A DNA stretch of 59,573 nucleotides from Bacteroidaceae bacterium (GCA_011959205.1 BLLV01000229.1:1-59573), one strand, 5' to 3'. Positions 42,435 through 51,630 are shown, counted from the first letter of the stretch. Translations and numbers: made by a program. Notes: generated by a model not told the origin, from the letters alone.

Positions 42435-44072
42435 ATGAAATCACTGAAGTTCCTTACCCTGCGGCGAATGGAAGCAGGTATCTTCTTATTGGTATTCTTT
42501 ACCATTTTCGGCACTCTGGGAAGTATCATGGGAGTTCCCAACATGCTTAATACCCTTATGAAAACAGCCTACAGCCTGCTTATAGATACCGTATTTTATC
42601 TGATGGCCATTACCGTATTGTCCGGTGCATTAGGCAAACTATTGGTAGAATTCGGAGTAGTACGTTTGCTCGAATTACTGTTGCGCCCCCTCATGAAACC
42701 CCTATTCAACATGCCGGGTGTAGCCTCGCTGGGAGCTGTCATTACTTTTCTATCCGACAATCCTGCCATCATGTCACTGACCAAGGATAAGAACTTCAGC
42801 CGCTACTTCAAAACATTCCAGATCATCTCGTTCACCAATTTCGCCGCAGCCTACGGCATGGGACTAATCGTAATCGTATTCATGTCCAGTCTGGGCTATG
42901 CCTACGCGTCTTTGATCGGACTGTTCGGAGCCTTTATCGGAAGTCTCACCTCCACCCGGCTGATGCAATTCTTTATCTTAAAAGAACATCCTGAATATGC
43001 CCATGAACACACCTCAGGTGGCAATGAACAGCAAATATCTTTCAAAACAGAAGAACAAAGCCTCTTCCTGCGGGTACTCAACTCATTGCTGGATGGCGGC
43101 AAAACAGGTGTAGAACTGGGACTGGCTATCATTCCGGGCGTACTGATTATCTCCACACTAGTCATGATGTTCACTTTCGGTCCCAGTCAGGTAGGTACCA
43201 ACACTACAGGCGAAGCGATACTCGCTTATACCGGAGGAGCATACGAAGGCATTGAGCTACTTCCCAAACTGGCAGGAAAAATAGGTTTTCTTTTCGAATG
43301 GCTATTCGGATTTAAAGATTCTACCTTGATAGCTTTCCCCATTATCTCACTGGGGTCGGTAGGTGCTGCGTTAGGACTGATTCCCAAGTTCCAGGCAAAT
43401 GGTGTGATCGACAGCAACACTATTGCCGTATTCTCGGCTATCGGTATGTGCTGGAGCGGTTACCTAAGTACACATACCGCCATGCTGGATTCACTGGGAT
43501 TCCGCCAACTTACTTCTAAGGACCTGATAGCGCACACCATTGGCGGGTTGGTTGCTGGAACCAGCGCACACTGGCTCTATGTAGGAATTACCCTGATAGG
43601 AACGCTTGTCACTCCGGAACTAGTGGGAAGCAGCAAAGGAGATGCCTGGATGACAGATGCCTCCGGAGAAAAAACAACTGCCGTCTACACCTCCACCCTG
43701 CAACAATACAACAATGGCTCCTACACCTTGAAAAATTGGTATAAGGATGTGGAAGGAAGCTACATTCAATTCACTGTTCGAGAAGACAGTACACTGCATA
43801 TCAACAACGCCTACACTACCCGAGAAGGCTATTATTATGTCACCATCGATGAAAAAGCCGAAGGAGACAACGTACACTACGCCGTGTTCTATCCGGGAGA
43901 GAAATACTCCAAGTTCTCGGGAAACGCACAAAGCGGAACATTCTACCTGTACGCTTTCATCTATAGCAAACAAAGCAAACTGATAAAAGAAGGATATTAC
44001 TGGTTCAAATGGGGAAATCCGCCTCATCCCAAACTAGTTACTCCCGACGACGAGCAAGCTACAACAAACTGA
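42435..44072 (+). CDS. Nucleoside-recognition (Gate) membrane protein with beta-rich C-terminal domain
   Basis: A 545-residue fusion. Residues 1-395 form a polytopic membrane part with two Gate repeats: the first around GALGKLLVEFGVVRLLELLL and MPGVASLGAVITFLSDNPAI, the second around DSTLIAFPIISLGSVGAALG and SAIGMCWSGYLSTHTAMLDS. This matches the CD0519/CD1768-type Gate transporters. Residues from about 400 are soluble and beta-rich (SYTLKNWYKDVEGSYIQF, GYYYVTIDEKAEGDNVHYAV, SGTFYLYAFIYSK), with no family I recognise, ending in an acidic tail. The substrate is unknown; Gate proteins move nucleosides, ions or other small solutes. It appears monocistronic. Confidence 0.8.
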   Translation: MKSLKFLTLRRMEAGIFLLVFFTIFGTLGSIMGVPNMLNTLMKTAYSLLIDTVFYLMAITVLSGALGKLLVEFGVVRLLELLLRPLMKPLFNMPGVASLGAVITFLSDNPAIMSLTKDKNFSRYFKTFQIISFTNFAAAYGMGLIVIVFMSSLGYAYASLIGLFGAFIGSLTSTRLMQFFILKEHPEYAHEHTSGGNEQQISFKTEEQSLFLRVLNSLLDGGKTGVELGLAIIPGVLIISTLVMMFTFGPSQVGTNTTGEAILAYTGGAYEGIELLPKLAGKIGFLFEWLFGFKDSTLIAFPIISLGSVGAALGLIPKFQANGVIDSNTIAVFSAIGMCWSGYLSTHTAMLDSLGFRQLTSKDLIAHTIGGLVAGTSAHWLYVGITLIGTLVTPELVGSSKGDAWMTDASGEKTTAVYTSTLQQYNNGSYTLKNWYKDVEGSYIQFTVREDSTLHINNAYTTREGYYYVTIDEKAEGDNVHYAVFYPGEKYSKFSGNAQSGTFYLYAFIYSKQSKLIKEGYYWFKWGNPPHPKLVTPDDEQATTN

Positions 44073-44163
44073 AAACCTATCACGCCATTGTAGCAACAGT
44101 CGCTATTTTCTTCACCTTTACACTAATTAACCTTTAACCGTCTTGCTAATTACGAAAAAATCG

Positions 44164-44171
44164 TAGATTTG
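44164..44171 (+). promoter_or_regulatory. -7 box before the small ORF and propeller lipoprotein gene
   Basis: TAGATTTG fits TAnnTTTG, with TTG 18 nt upstream (44143-44145). Confidence 0.55.
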
Positions 44172-44200
44172 TGAAAACACTGTAAACAACTCATTTTCTT

Positions 44201-44299
44201 ATGGAAAAGTTAACTATACAAGAAATCAAAGGCATGTCCCGTAGACTCCCGGAAAGCATAAAGAAGAAACGGTACGCTGCAAGTCCGCCCTTCCTGTAA
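44201..44299 (+). CDS. Possible 32-residue small protein upstream of the propeller gene
   Basis: ATG at 44201 follows a good promoter box by 29 bp and opens a frame of 32 codons, MEKLTIQEIKGMSRRLPESI then a Lys/Arg stretch and ASPPFL. It is basic, without signal peptide or membrane segment. It could be a leader peptide for the lipoprotein gene 48 bp downstream or a decayed gene start. I see no family match and coding status is uncertain. Confidence 0.3.
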   Translation: MEKLTIQEIKGMSRRLPESIKKKRYAASPPFL

Positions 44300-44347
44300 C
44301 CATTAAGCTGCCTTGAAAAACAACCTTATTATAAAAACCCAAAGCAC

Positions 44348-45490
44348 ATGAAAAAGAACATTTACAGTCTCCTTATCCTTACAGCGGCAGGCGCATGGAA
44401 CGCATGCACCCCGTCCGCCCAAAACGACGGAAGTATTTCCACTCTGGAAACGAACGGAGACAAACTGACCCTGTGTGATTTCAGCAAAGTAACGGACACA
44501 TTGAGCATTCCCCTCAGCGAATGGGTGGAAGATTGCCGACTGGTTCGATTCGAAAACAGCGACACAGCATTATTCAAACTCCAGTGGCCCGCCATTACCG
44601 ACCAGTATATCGGTATTCGTCAAAGCGGAGCCGTGTTCAAGCTGTTTGATCGTGAAGGCAAATTTCTGAACAACATCGGTGCCATTGGGCAGGGTCCCGG
44701 CGAGTATGCCGGTTCGCTGTACAGCGAAGCTATCGATGAGAAGAACCGCTGTGTCTATCTGGCACCTTTCTTTGGCAGCAATAAAATTCTGAAGTACAAT
44801 CTGGATGGGAGTTTCGCGTCAGCCATTGAATTAGGAGAAACCCTGAACAAGCCCAAACTCCATCTGCATCCGGACGGCAGCCTGTCCGTAACCCACCTCT
44901 GCTTCAAAGGAAGAAACGAAATGATGGTTGCCCACATCGCATCCGACGGAACTTTGACCTCATACAAACCCACCGCAGAGCAGATCATCAATCCGATAAA
45001 CAAAGACGGCAACTTCGTAGGGTTTAACAACGAGATATGGTCCTACAACAATACGGAAAACTTCAACTTCATGACGATGCCTACAGATACACTGTATCAG
45101 TACAATCCGTTACAGAACCGGGTAACAGCCCGTTTCGCCCTGCAGAACCAACCGAAAGACAAGGATGTCTTTCTGATTTACAACGAACTGCCGGGTAAAT
45201 TCCTTGCCACCGTCTGGGGAACAGGCACCATAGCCATAGACTTGCAGAAACAACAGTCGCATTACGTGAAGCTGGTGAACGATTACTTCGGCGGTCTTCC
45301 CATTCCCATGAACTTTACTAATGGCTATTTCTTTGCCATGTACGAACCGTTGGTTCTGATGGACAAGATAGAAGAGCGCCTGTCCGCATCCGGATGCACC
45401 GACAAGGACAAAGAAGTGCTGAACAAACTGCTGGACTCTCTGGATGAGAATGACAACAACGTCATGTTCATAGGCAAACTGAAACACTAG
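44348..45490 (+). CDS. Six-bladed beta-propeller lipoprotein (BF3164-like)
   Basis: Lipoprotein of 380 residues with signal MKKNIYSLLILTAAGAWNAC. The mature protein has repeated propeller-blade patterns: IGIRQSGAVFKLFDREGKFL, NNIGAIGQGPGEYAG (the GxGPGEY text is a hallmark of this Bacteroidota 6-bladed propeller group), KILKYNLDGSFASAIELG and LHPDGSLSVTHL. The C-terminal 60 residues are helical with Asp/Glu. Such proteins are frequent, often in paralogue families with small exported partners; none is visible here apart from a doubtful small ORF. Function unknown. Confidence 0.8.
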   Translation: MKKNIYSLLILTAAGAWNACTPSAQNDGSISTLETNGDKLTLCDFSKVTDTLSIPLSEWVEDCRLVRFENSDTALFKLQWPAITDQYIGIRQSGAVFKLFDREGKFLNNIGAIGQGPGEYAGSLYSEAIDEKNRCVYLAPFFGSNKILKYNLDGSFASAIELGETLNKPKLHLHPDGSLSVTHLCFKGRNEMMVAHIASDGTLTSYKPTAEQIINPINKDGNFVGFNNEIWSYNNTENFNFMTMPTDTLYQYNPLQNRVTARFALQNQPKDKDVFLIYNELPGKFLATVWGTGTIAIDLQKQQSHYVKLVNDYFGGLPIPMNFTNGYFFAMYEPLVLMDKIEERLSASGCTDKDKEVLNKLLDSLDENDNNVMFIGKLKH

Positions 45491-45496
45491 CACCCG

Positions 45497-45603
45497 CCGG
45501 CTCGGACAAAAAAAGTCTGTCACACAAGCACCGGGCACATTGATGTATAAATATTACTTGCAACTGTGACAGCCCGTGTGACAGACTTTTTTATCCGAGC
45601 CGG
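45497..45603. repeat. Long imperfect inverted repeat between convergent genes
   Basis: Arms 45497-45525 and 45576-45603 are complementary over about 28 bp with one bulged and one mismatched position near the A/T runs. The inner part is GTCTGTCACAC with GTGTGACAGAC, flanked by A7 and T6 runs. The loop is 50 nt. It probably acts as a two-way terminator for the propeller gene and mrp. Confidence 0.75.
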
Positions 45604-45637
45604 ATTCTTCGCCGAGTCCGGCAGCATGGCGAACCGA

Positions 45638-46741
45638 TTATTTCTTCATCTCCACAATGTGTGTAGGAGCCTGTTCCGCATTCCGCTTCTCGGTCTGCCT
45701 CACCACATTCCCGGCCAGTTCTATAAACGCACGTCCTGTCAGGCTGTTCTCGTCCAAAGCCGCCGGAGTTCCCTTATCACCATTCTCACAGATACTCTGC
45801 ACAATGGGGATTTGCCCCAACAAAGGCACATTCATTTCTTCAGCCAGTTGCTTGCAGCCCTCTTTTCCGAAAAGGTAATACTTGTTTTCGGGAAGTTCGG
45901 CAGGAGTAAACCATGACATATTCTCCACCAGCCCCAAGATAGGCACATTTACTTTGTCATTGGTGTACATATTGATTCCCTTGCGCGCATCGGCCAGAGC
46001 CACCTGCTGGGGTGTACTGACAATCACAGCTCCCGTAATGGCTAAAGTCTGCACCAAAGTCAGGTGGATATCGCTGGTACCCGGAGGCGTATCCAGAATG
46101 AAATAATCCAATTCCCCCCATGCGGCATCTCCGATCAATTGTTTCAAGGCATTGCTGGCCATACCGCCACGCCACAAAGTAGCCTGGTCCGGGTCAACAA
46201 AGAAACCGATAGAAAGCAGCTTGATACCATATTTCTCAACCGGAACAATCAAATCACGGCCGTCTATCTGCTCGGCGTATGGACGGGCATCTTCCACTTG
46301 AAACATCTTAGGCACGGAAGGGCCGAAAATATCCGCATCCAGCAACCCCACTTTATAGCCCAGCTTAGCCAGCGCCACAGCCAGATTGGCTGCCACGGTA
46401 GATTTGCCCACCCCGCCCTTTCCGGATGAGACAGCAATGACATTCTTAACCAGCGGAAGCAGCTTGCCCGGTTCGGGACGCGCCGCCTGGCGGCTCTCTG
46501 TGGCAATAGCCACCTGTACCTCAGGTGATACATACGTATGGATTGCTGTTTCGGCAGCCTTTATCATAGATTTCATAAACGGATCGGTGGGTTTCTCAAA
46601 AATCAACGAAAAGCTCACCGACATGCCGTCAATGCGAAGATTATCGGCAACCATCTCCGCTTCCACCAAATTCTTTCCCGTTCCGGGATAGCGCACTGTT
46701 GCCAGGGCGTCCAAAATCAATTTCGGATATAAAGTCATCAT
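45638..46741 (-). CDS. mrp: Mrp/NBP35-family ATPase (Fe-S cluster carrier type)
   Basis: Cytoplasmic ATPase of 367 residues that in this family carries Fe-S clusters to target proteins. An N-terminal MIP18/DUF59-like domain (residues 1-85) precedes the deviant Walker A SSGKGGVGKST near residue 105, the switch text LLDADIFGPSVPKMF and the LDTPPGTSDIHLT motif. The family's CPxC cluster site after ENMS is replaced: the text reads ENMSWFTPAELPENKYYLFG, with no CxxC. This seems common in Bacteroidota homologues, from memory. It lies 7 bp after trmB, in one transcript. Confidence 0.92.
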   Translation of the reverse strand: MMTLYPKLILDALATVRYPGTGKNLVEAEMVADNLRIDGMSVSFSLIFEKPTDPFMKSMIKAAETAIHTYVSPEVQVAIATESRQAARPEPGKLLPLVKNVIAVSSGKGGVGKSTVAANLAVALAKLGYKVGLLDADIFGPSVPKMFQVEDARPYAEQIDGRDLIVPVEKYGIKLLSIGFFVDPDQATLWRGGMASNALKQLIGDAAWGELDYFILDTPPGTSDIHLTLVQTLAITGAVIVSTPQQVALADARKGINMYTNDKVNVPILGLVENMSWFTPAELPENKYYLFGKEGCKQLAEEMNVPLLGQIPIVQSICENGDKGTPAALDENSLTGRAFIELAGNVVRQTEKRNAEQAPTHIVEMKK

Positions 46742-46748
46742 ATTGTTA

Positions 46749-47507
46749 TTATTTACTTGTTTTCAATCCGCTTCGTTTGCTGCGGTTGTAACTGCGATAC
46801 TCATCCAATTCTATTTCCACATCGGGCTCGTGCAACTCATTCTCTTGCGGCAGACGGAACTTCATATACTTTATATTCAGTCCACGGTCCAGCCACTGCT
46901 GTTCATAATAAGTACGGATGCCCAATATGTCGTCCACCAGCCCCGAATGATACAAATCCTCGGTCATAAACTCTACCGGCAGTCTGTTTTCCTCTACCAT
47001 GTAGCGGGTGTAGGTAAACATAAAATTACTATCGGTCTTCAAGTGAATCAGTCCGTCCGGCTTCAAAAACTTGCGATAGCGTTCCATAAAATAGGTGGAA
47101 GTAAGACGTTTAGTCGCCTTCTTCATCTGCGGGTCCGAGAAAGTCAGCCATATCTCGCTCACCTCACCCGGAGCAAAGAAACGGTCGATGATTTCGATAT
47201 TGGTACGTAGAAAAGCCACGTTCTTCATGCCTTCCTTCAGTGCTTCCGTCGCACCGGTCCACATACGGGATCCTTTTATATCCACACCGATAAAGTTTTT
47301 ATCGGGATACATACGCCCCAGCCCTACGGTATATTCACCCCGTCCGCATCCCAGTTCGAGCACAATCGGATGGTCGTTCTTAAAAAAGTCACGGTTCCAA
47401 CTGCCCTTCATATCGAACGGAACATTATCGGCCACCGAATAAGGGTATTCAAACACGTGCGGATATTCCCGCATATCAGCAAATTTCTCCAGTTTTCCTT
47501 TTCCCAT
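46749..47507 (-). CDS. trmB: tRNA (guanine-N7-)-methyltransferase
   Basis: Methylates G46 of tRNA. At 252 residues it is slightly longer than E. coli TrmB. SAM-binding motif [15 protein letters not shown], then [15 protein letters not shown], and the family signature [17 protein letters not shown] (E. coli has FPDPWxKKRHxKRR; here the Trp is Gln-Met, and the Lys/Arg set is kept). A basic C-terminal tail [10 protein letters not shown] is present. First gene of the trmB-mrp unit, with a promoter box at 47542-47549. Confidence 0.94.
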   Translation of the reverse strand: MGKGKLEKFADMREYPHVFEYPYSVADNVPFDMKGSWNRDFFKNDHPIVLELGCGRGEYTVGLGRMYPDKNFIGVDIKGSRMWTGATEALKEGMKNVAFLRTNIEIIDRFFAPGEVSEIWLTFSDPQMKKATKRLTSTYFMERYRKFLKPDGLIHLKTDSNFMFTYTRYMVEENRLPVEFMTEDLYHSGLVDDILGIRTYYEQQWLDRGLNIKYMKFRLPQENELHEPDVEIELDEYRSYNRSKRSGLKTSK

Positions 47508-47541
47508 GAAAATTAGTCTATCATTAATTTGTTTCTACAGG

Positions 47542-47549
47542 CAAAGGTA
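47542..47549 (-). promoter_or_regulatory. -7 box of trmB-mrp
   Basis: Minus-strand TACCTTTG fits TAnnTTTG, 35 bp before the trmB start and directly after the ilvE terminator. Confidence 0.6.
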
Positions 47550-47572
47550 GGAATATCCTGTGAAAGAGAAAA

Positions 47573-47607
47573 AAAATAGACCTGCAATTCGCTTGCAGGT
47601 CTATTTT
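47573..47607 (-). terminator. Intrinsic terminator of ilvE
   Basis: Perfect 15-bp stem AAAATAGACCTGCAA (47573-47587) with 47593-47607, 5-nt loop, followed on the minus strand by a T run. Confidence 0.92.
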
Positions 47608-47620
47608 CTTTCTCTTTCTA

Positions 47621-48640
47621 TTAATCCAAGATAGTCACCCAATTATGTGTATCGGGTTCATCACCATACTGGATAGCACGCAGTTTGTTATACAGTTTTG
47701 TACAAACAGGTCCCGGTTTTCCATCTTTAGAGATAACGTACGATTTCTTGTTTTCCAAATCATCAATACGCTGGATCGGACTGATTACGGCCGCCGTACC
47801 GCAGGCACCCGCTTCTTCGAAAGTTTCCAATTCTTCCTCGGGAACCGGCCGGCATTCCACCTTGATACCCAGATCCTCGGCCAGCTGCATCAAGCTCCTG
47901 TTCGTGATAGAAGGCAGGATGGAAGATGACTTCGGTGTAATATAAGTGTTATTCTTGATGCCGAAGAAGTTGGCTGCACCACATTCGTCGATGTATTTCT
48001 TTTCTTTGGCGTCCAAATAGAACTCGCAGGAATACCCCAAATCATGAGCCTTCTTATTGGCACGCAGGCTGGCGGCATAGTTACCACCCACCTTGTAACG
48101 TCCTGTTCCGTATGGAGCCGCACGGTCGAACTCACGGATAATAACGTAAGGATTAGTAGAGAAACCACCTTTGAAATAAGGGCCTACCGGAGTGACAAAC
48201 ACTACAAACAGGTATTCATCGGCCGGATGAACCCCCACCTGGGCACCTGTACCAATCAGTAACGGACGGATATAGAGAGCCGCGCCACTTTCGTATGGAG
48301 GAATGAAACGCTCGTTGGCTTTCACTACCTTCTTTATAGCGGCCACAAACATTTCAGTAGGCAGTTCCGGCATCAGGATACCATCGCAAGTGCTTTGCAG
48401 GCGTTCTGCATTGGCTTCCGGACGGAAGATACGGATTTTACCATCTTTTCCACGATAAGCCTTCAATCCTTCAAACGCTTCCTGCCCGTAGTGCAGACAG
48501 GTGGCGGCCATGTGTATATTCAGTGTTTCTTCCGAACAGAGTTCCAATTCTCCCCATGCACCGTCACGATAGTAACAACGTACATTATAATCTGTCTTCA
48601 TATAGCCGAATGACAGATTTGCCCAATCAATCTCTTTCAT
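47621..48640 (-). CDS. ilvE: Branched-chain amino acid aminotransferase
   Basis: Transfers amino groups between glutamate and the 2-oxo acids of Val, Leu and Ile; PLP enzyme, class IV, 339 residues. Recognisable segments: HYGQEAFEGLKAYRGKDGKI near residue 50, the PLP lysine in GRYKVGGNYAAS near residue 190, EFYLDAKEKKYIDECGAANF, and the C-terminal EEAGACGTAAVISPI. The type matches the longer bacterial/eukaryal BCAT. It is monocistronic with its own promoter (48679-48686) and terminator. Confidence 0.96.
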   Translation of the reverse strand: MKEIDWANLSFGYMKTDYNVRCYYRDGAWGELELCSEETLNIHMAATCLHYGQEAFEGLKAYRGKDGKIRIFRPEANAERLQSTCDGILMPELPTEMFVAAIKKVVKANERFIPPYESGAALYIRPLLIGTGAQVGVHPADEYLFVVFVTPVGPYFKGGFSTNPYVIIREFDRAAPYGTGRYKVGGNYAASLRANKKAHDLGYSCEFYLDAKEKKYIDECGAANFFGIKNNTYITPKSSSILPSITNRSLMQLAEDLGIKVECRPVPEEELETFEEAGACGTAAVISPIQRIDDLENKKSYVISKDGKPGPVCTKLYNKLRAIQYGDEPDTHNWVTILD

Positions 48641-48678
48641 TTTGTATCTTCTTTTATGTTATTGTTTACGAATGAGAG

Positions 48679-48686
48679 CAAAATTA
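48679..48686 (-). promoter_or_regulatory. -7 box of ilvE
   Basis: Minus-strand TAATTTTG fits TAnnTTTG, 38 bp before the start. Confidence 0.55.
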
Positions 48687-48752
48687 CGTTTTATATTTGC
48701 AAATTCCAATCAAAAAGGGCTTTTTATTTTTTATAATTGCTACATTGACAAA

Positions 48753-48941
48753 TCAGCTGATAATCTTCTTTATCTCTTCATCGGCTTTATAGAGTTTGTC
48801 CCGGCAAAACTTAATCAGCTCCTGCGCTTCTTTCAGCTTTTCGCTCAAACTGTCTATATCCAGTTCGTTACTGTCTATGCGTGATACGATTTCCTCCAGG
48901 CGTTTCATGGCCTGTTCGTAGGTTTGTTTCTTTGCTGCCAT
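48753..48941 (-). CDS. xseB: Exodeoxyribonuclease VII small subunit
   Basis: A 62-residue helical protein, MAAKKQTYEQAMKRLEEIVS followed by LDIDSLSEKLKEAQELIKFC, which is the conserved XseB pattern. Several copies bind each XseA chain to form ExoVII, which degrades single-stranded DNA into acid-insoluble pieces. It starts 8 bp after xseA and is the last gene of the unit. Confidence 0.95.
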   Translation of the reverse strand: MAAKKQTYEQAMKRLEEIVSRIDSNELDIDSLSEKLKEAQELIKFCRDKLYKADEEIKKIIS

Positions 48942-48949
48942 ATTTCGTT

Positions 48950-50257
48950 TTATTTTTTAGTTACTATACTCTTTATCTCCCCTTGAGCCAAACGGGTGGT
49001 AAGCTCGTCACCCGGCTGCAAGGCAGAAGCATCGGTCACCGCTTTACCATTTTTCAGCGTGATACTGTACCCCCTTTTCAACAGATGCTCGGGAGATGCC
49101 GCCTTCACCTCCTGCTCCAACAGCTGAAGACGATGTTGCTCTTTCACCAGACGGCGCTGTGAAACAACCCCCAGCTGCGTCTCCAGCATATTCAGAAAAT
49201 GAGTCTCTTTTGCCAGACGGGACTGCCAGCCTACTTCCAACTGCTTCATGATCCGCTCCTGCCGATAATGTTCCTCATTCAGCCTCATCCGCGTCTGCAC
49301 GGGAATACGCTCCGCTATCCGGGCAAGCCGTACCTTCTCCCGCTCCATACGGGTGGAAACAGCCTGAAGAATGGCGGACGCATGGTTTTCAAGCACCTCG
49401 GCCGTGTCGTGCAAATGATTGATCAGAAACTCGGCGGCGGCGGTAGGCGTCTTGACACGGGTGTGAGATACACTGTCCAGCACCGTATCATCGCGCTCAT
49501 GCCCTATGCCGGTGATTATAGGCAAAGGAAACTGGGCGCAATTGGCCGCCAGCTCGTATGTATCGAACCCCGAGAGATCGGACGTGGCGCCTCCCCCCCG
49601 GATAATCACCACCACATCCCAATGGTCACGACAGGCGTTGATGGCATCCAGCGCGGCAATGACCGATTGCTCTACCCGCTCCCCCTGCATGATGGCAGGA
49701 AACAAACGGGAATAAAAGACAAAGCCGTATGGATTATGTTCCAACTGATTACAAAAATCCCCATAACCGGCAGCCGTAGCCGAGGAGATAACAGCTATAC
49801 GTTGCGCCAGCAAGGGAATCTCCAGCTCCTTATTCAAGGTCAGGACGCCTTCCTCCTCCAGCTGCTTCAGTATCTCGCGGCGGCGACGCGCCATGTCCCC
49901 TAAAGTATAGGTAGGATCTATATCCTGCACCGTAAGCGAGTAGCCATACAGTTCGTGAAATTCTACGGATACTTTCACCATCACTTTAATGCCCGCCACA
50001 AAAGCCTGCCCAGTCTCTTCCTCGAAATAAGGCTTCAACAGGCGGTAAACATTGCTCCAGATAGCCCCCCTTGCCTTGGCTATCAAATTATTCCCCCGCG
50101 GTTCCTTCTGTACAAATTCCAGATAGCAGTGGCCAGAATAATTGGAACGTACGTCACTCAGTTCAGCCTGAACCCAATAAGTGTCAGGCATGCAGGTGTT
50201 GATACTGCGCTTTACCAACGCATTCAGTTCATATAAAGAAAGAGAATGTTCTTCCAT
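48950..50257 (-). CDS. xseA: Exodeoxyribonuclease VII large subunit
   Basis: Catalytic subunit of ExoVII, 435 residues. An N-terminal OB-fold (residues about 1-100, ALVKRSINTCMPDTYWVQAEL) is followed by the catalytic domain with IIRGGGATSDLSGFDTYEL and ITGIGHERDDTVLDSVSHTR, then a long coiled coil (residues about 280-390) and a C-terminal segment HLLKRGYSITLKNGKAV. Its ATG shares one base with the TAA of the preceding subtilase gene (TAATG), a strong sign of coupled translation. Confidence 0.96.
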   Translation of the reverse strand: MEEHSLSLYELNALVKRSINTCMPDTYWVQAELSDVRSNYSGHCYLEFVQKEPRGNNLIAKARGAIWSNVYRLLKPYFEEETGQAFVAGIKVMVKVSVEFHELYGYSLTVQDIDPTYTLGDMARRRREILKQLEEEGVLTLNKELEIPLLAQRIAVISSATAAGYGDFCNQLEHNPYGFVFYSRLFPAIMQGERVEQSVIAALDAINACRDHWDVVVIIRGGGATSDLSGFDTYELAANCAQFPLPIITGIGHERDDTVLDSVSHTRVKTPTAAAEFLINHLHDTAEVLENHASAILQAVSTRMEREKVRLARIAERIPVQTRMRLNEEHYRQERIMKQLEVGWQSRLAKETHFLNMLETQLGVVSQRRLVKEQHRLQLLEQEVKAASPEHLLKRGYSITLKNGKAVTDASALQPGDELTTRLAQGEIKSIVTKK

Positions 50258-51630
50258 TAGGGTTTCTTTTTTAATGCTGTTTGATAAGCTTTCCAGATAT
50301 CGGGGATGCCGTAACCGAATATATTATCGGGATACTCTTTACGGTCGCCTGCATTCCGCACCGCCTTTATCACCTGTTTGGCTGTCAGCCAAGGACAAGC
50401 CTGCCAGAAACAGGCTACCAGCCCGCAAAATATGGGAGATGCAAACGAAGTACCATTGGCATGAGACACGGTTCCGTCCGTACCCGCCACGGCAGCATAC
50501 ACTCCCACAGCCATCACATCCGGTTTTACACGGCCATCGATCGTATTTCCCACCGAGGAGAAATCTGCATTGACCAACTCCCTGTTGACAGCTCCCACCG
50601 TAATGACATGTTCTGCATCTGCCGGAGGGGTGATCTTCTTCCATGCGCCACGTCCTGAATTTCCGGCACTGCATACCACCACCAATCCTTTATCGGCAGC
50701 TAAAGAAGCAGAATGAGACATCAATGAACAATGCCCGTCCAAATCGCGATACCGGTAGTTCATGGCTTTATCATCAAACTCATAATACCCCAATGAAGTA
50801 TTGACCACATCCACCCCTACACTATCGGCAAACTCCAGAGCTTCAGCCCAATAATCCTCTTCCACCAGTTGTTCCGTATCATCATCCTCACTGCGCAGCA
50901 GCCAATAGGCGGCTTCGGGAGCCGTGCCCACCAATACATGCGGCCGGTTGGCTGCCAAACAGGATAACACTTTCATGCCATGATAGTTCTCAGCATAAAT
51001 GTCCGAGCGGGGGTTGACAAAATCGCGTGTTCCCAGCAAGTCCATTCCCTTGAAAACACTGATCTCATCAGCATTATAAAAACCGGCATCGATAACCGCT
51101 ATCTGCATCCCCTTCCCACGAAAACCTGCGGCGTGAAGACTGTCCCCCTGATGAACAGCAATCTGCCGCCACGCATCCCCGTAATAGTTATCACCTTTTT
51201 TCACCTTATTGGTCACCTCCTTTTTACGGTCGGCATTGCGGGCAGGGATGCTGTCGGGGGAAGTCCATACTTTCCGAATAGTCCGTACAAACGGCAACAG
51301 GGCTATTCTATCAATAATCGACGTATCGGATACCTGTACCACCACCGTATTGTTCCATTTACTTTCAGATATCGGCCTGGCTCCTTTTCCGGCAAGCGCA
51401 TCTACATAGCTGCGGCACACAGGAAGATCTGTAGAATCGACCGACAACCCCTGCTTCATACGGCGCTCCAAAGCACGTTCGGATAAATAAGCCGAAGGAT
51501 TGCTCAAGGTATAGGTTGTCTCCACCTTATCGCGCAGACCGATACGATATTTATAAGTTTTCACCTGTGCCGAAATTTGCAGGGTGCATGCCAGCAGCAG
51601 GCAGCCTATTATTCCTCTTTGACTGTTCAT
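50257..51630 (-). CDS. Secreted subtilisin-like serine protease (S8 family)
   Basis: A 457-residue exported protease with signal peptide MNSQRGIIGCLLLACTLQIS, cleavage near AQ. A prodomain-like region (to about residue 150) precedes the catalytic domain. The triad is complete: Asp181 (IAVIDAGF), His217 (YHGMKV) and Ser395 (NGTSFASP), with oxyanion Asn323 (AGNSG). There is no C-terminal sorting domain, so a periplasmic location is likely. It heads the unit with xseA and xseB, its stop overlapping the xseA start by one base, although the functions look unrelated. Confidence 0.93.
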   Translation of the reverse strand: MNSQRGIIGCLLLACTLQISAQVKTYKYRIGLRDKVETTYTLSNPSAYLSERALERRMKQGLSVDSTDLPVCRSYVDALAGKGARPISESKWNNTVVVQVSDTSIIDRIALLPFVRTIRKVWTSPDSIPARNADRKKEVTNKVKKGDNYYGDAWRQIAVHQGDSLHAAGFRGKGMQIAVIDAGFYNADEISVFKGMDLLGTRDFVNPRSDIYAENYHGMKVLSCLAANRPHVLVGTAPEAAYWLLRSEDDDTEQLVEEDYWAEALEFADSVGVDVVNTSLGYYEFDDKAMNYRYRDLDGHCSLMSHSASLAADKGLVVVCSAGNSGRGAWKKITPPADAEHVITVGAVNRELVNADFSSVGNTIDGRVKPDVMAVGVYAAVAGTDGTVSHANGTSFASPIFCGLVACFWQACPWLTAKQVIKAVRNAGDRKEYPDNIFGYGIPDIWKAYQTALKKKP

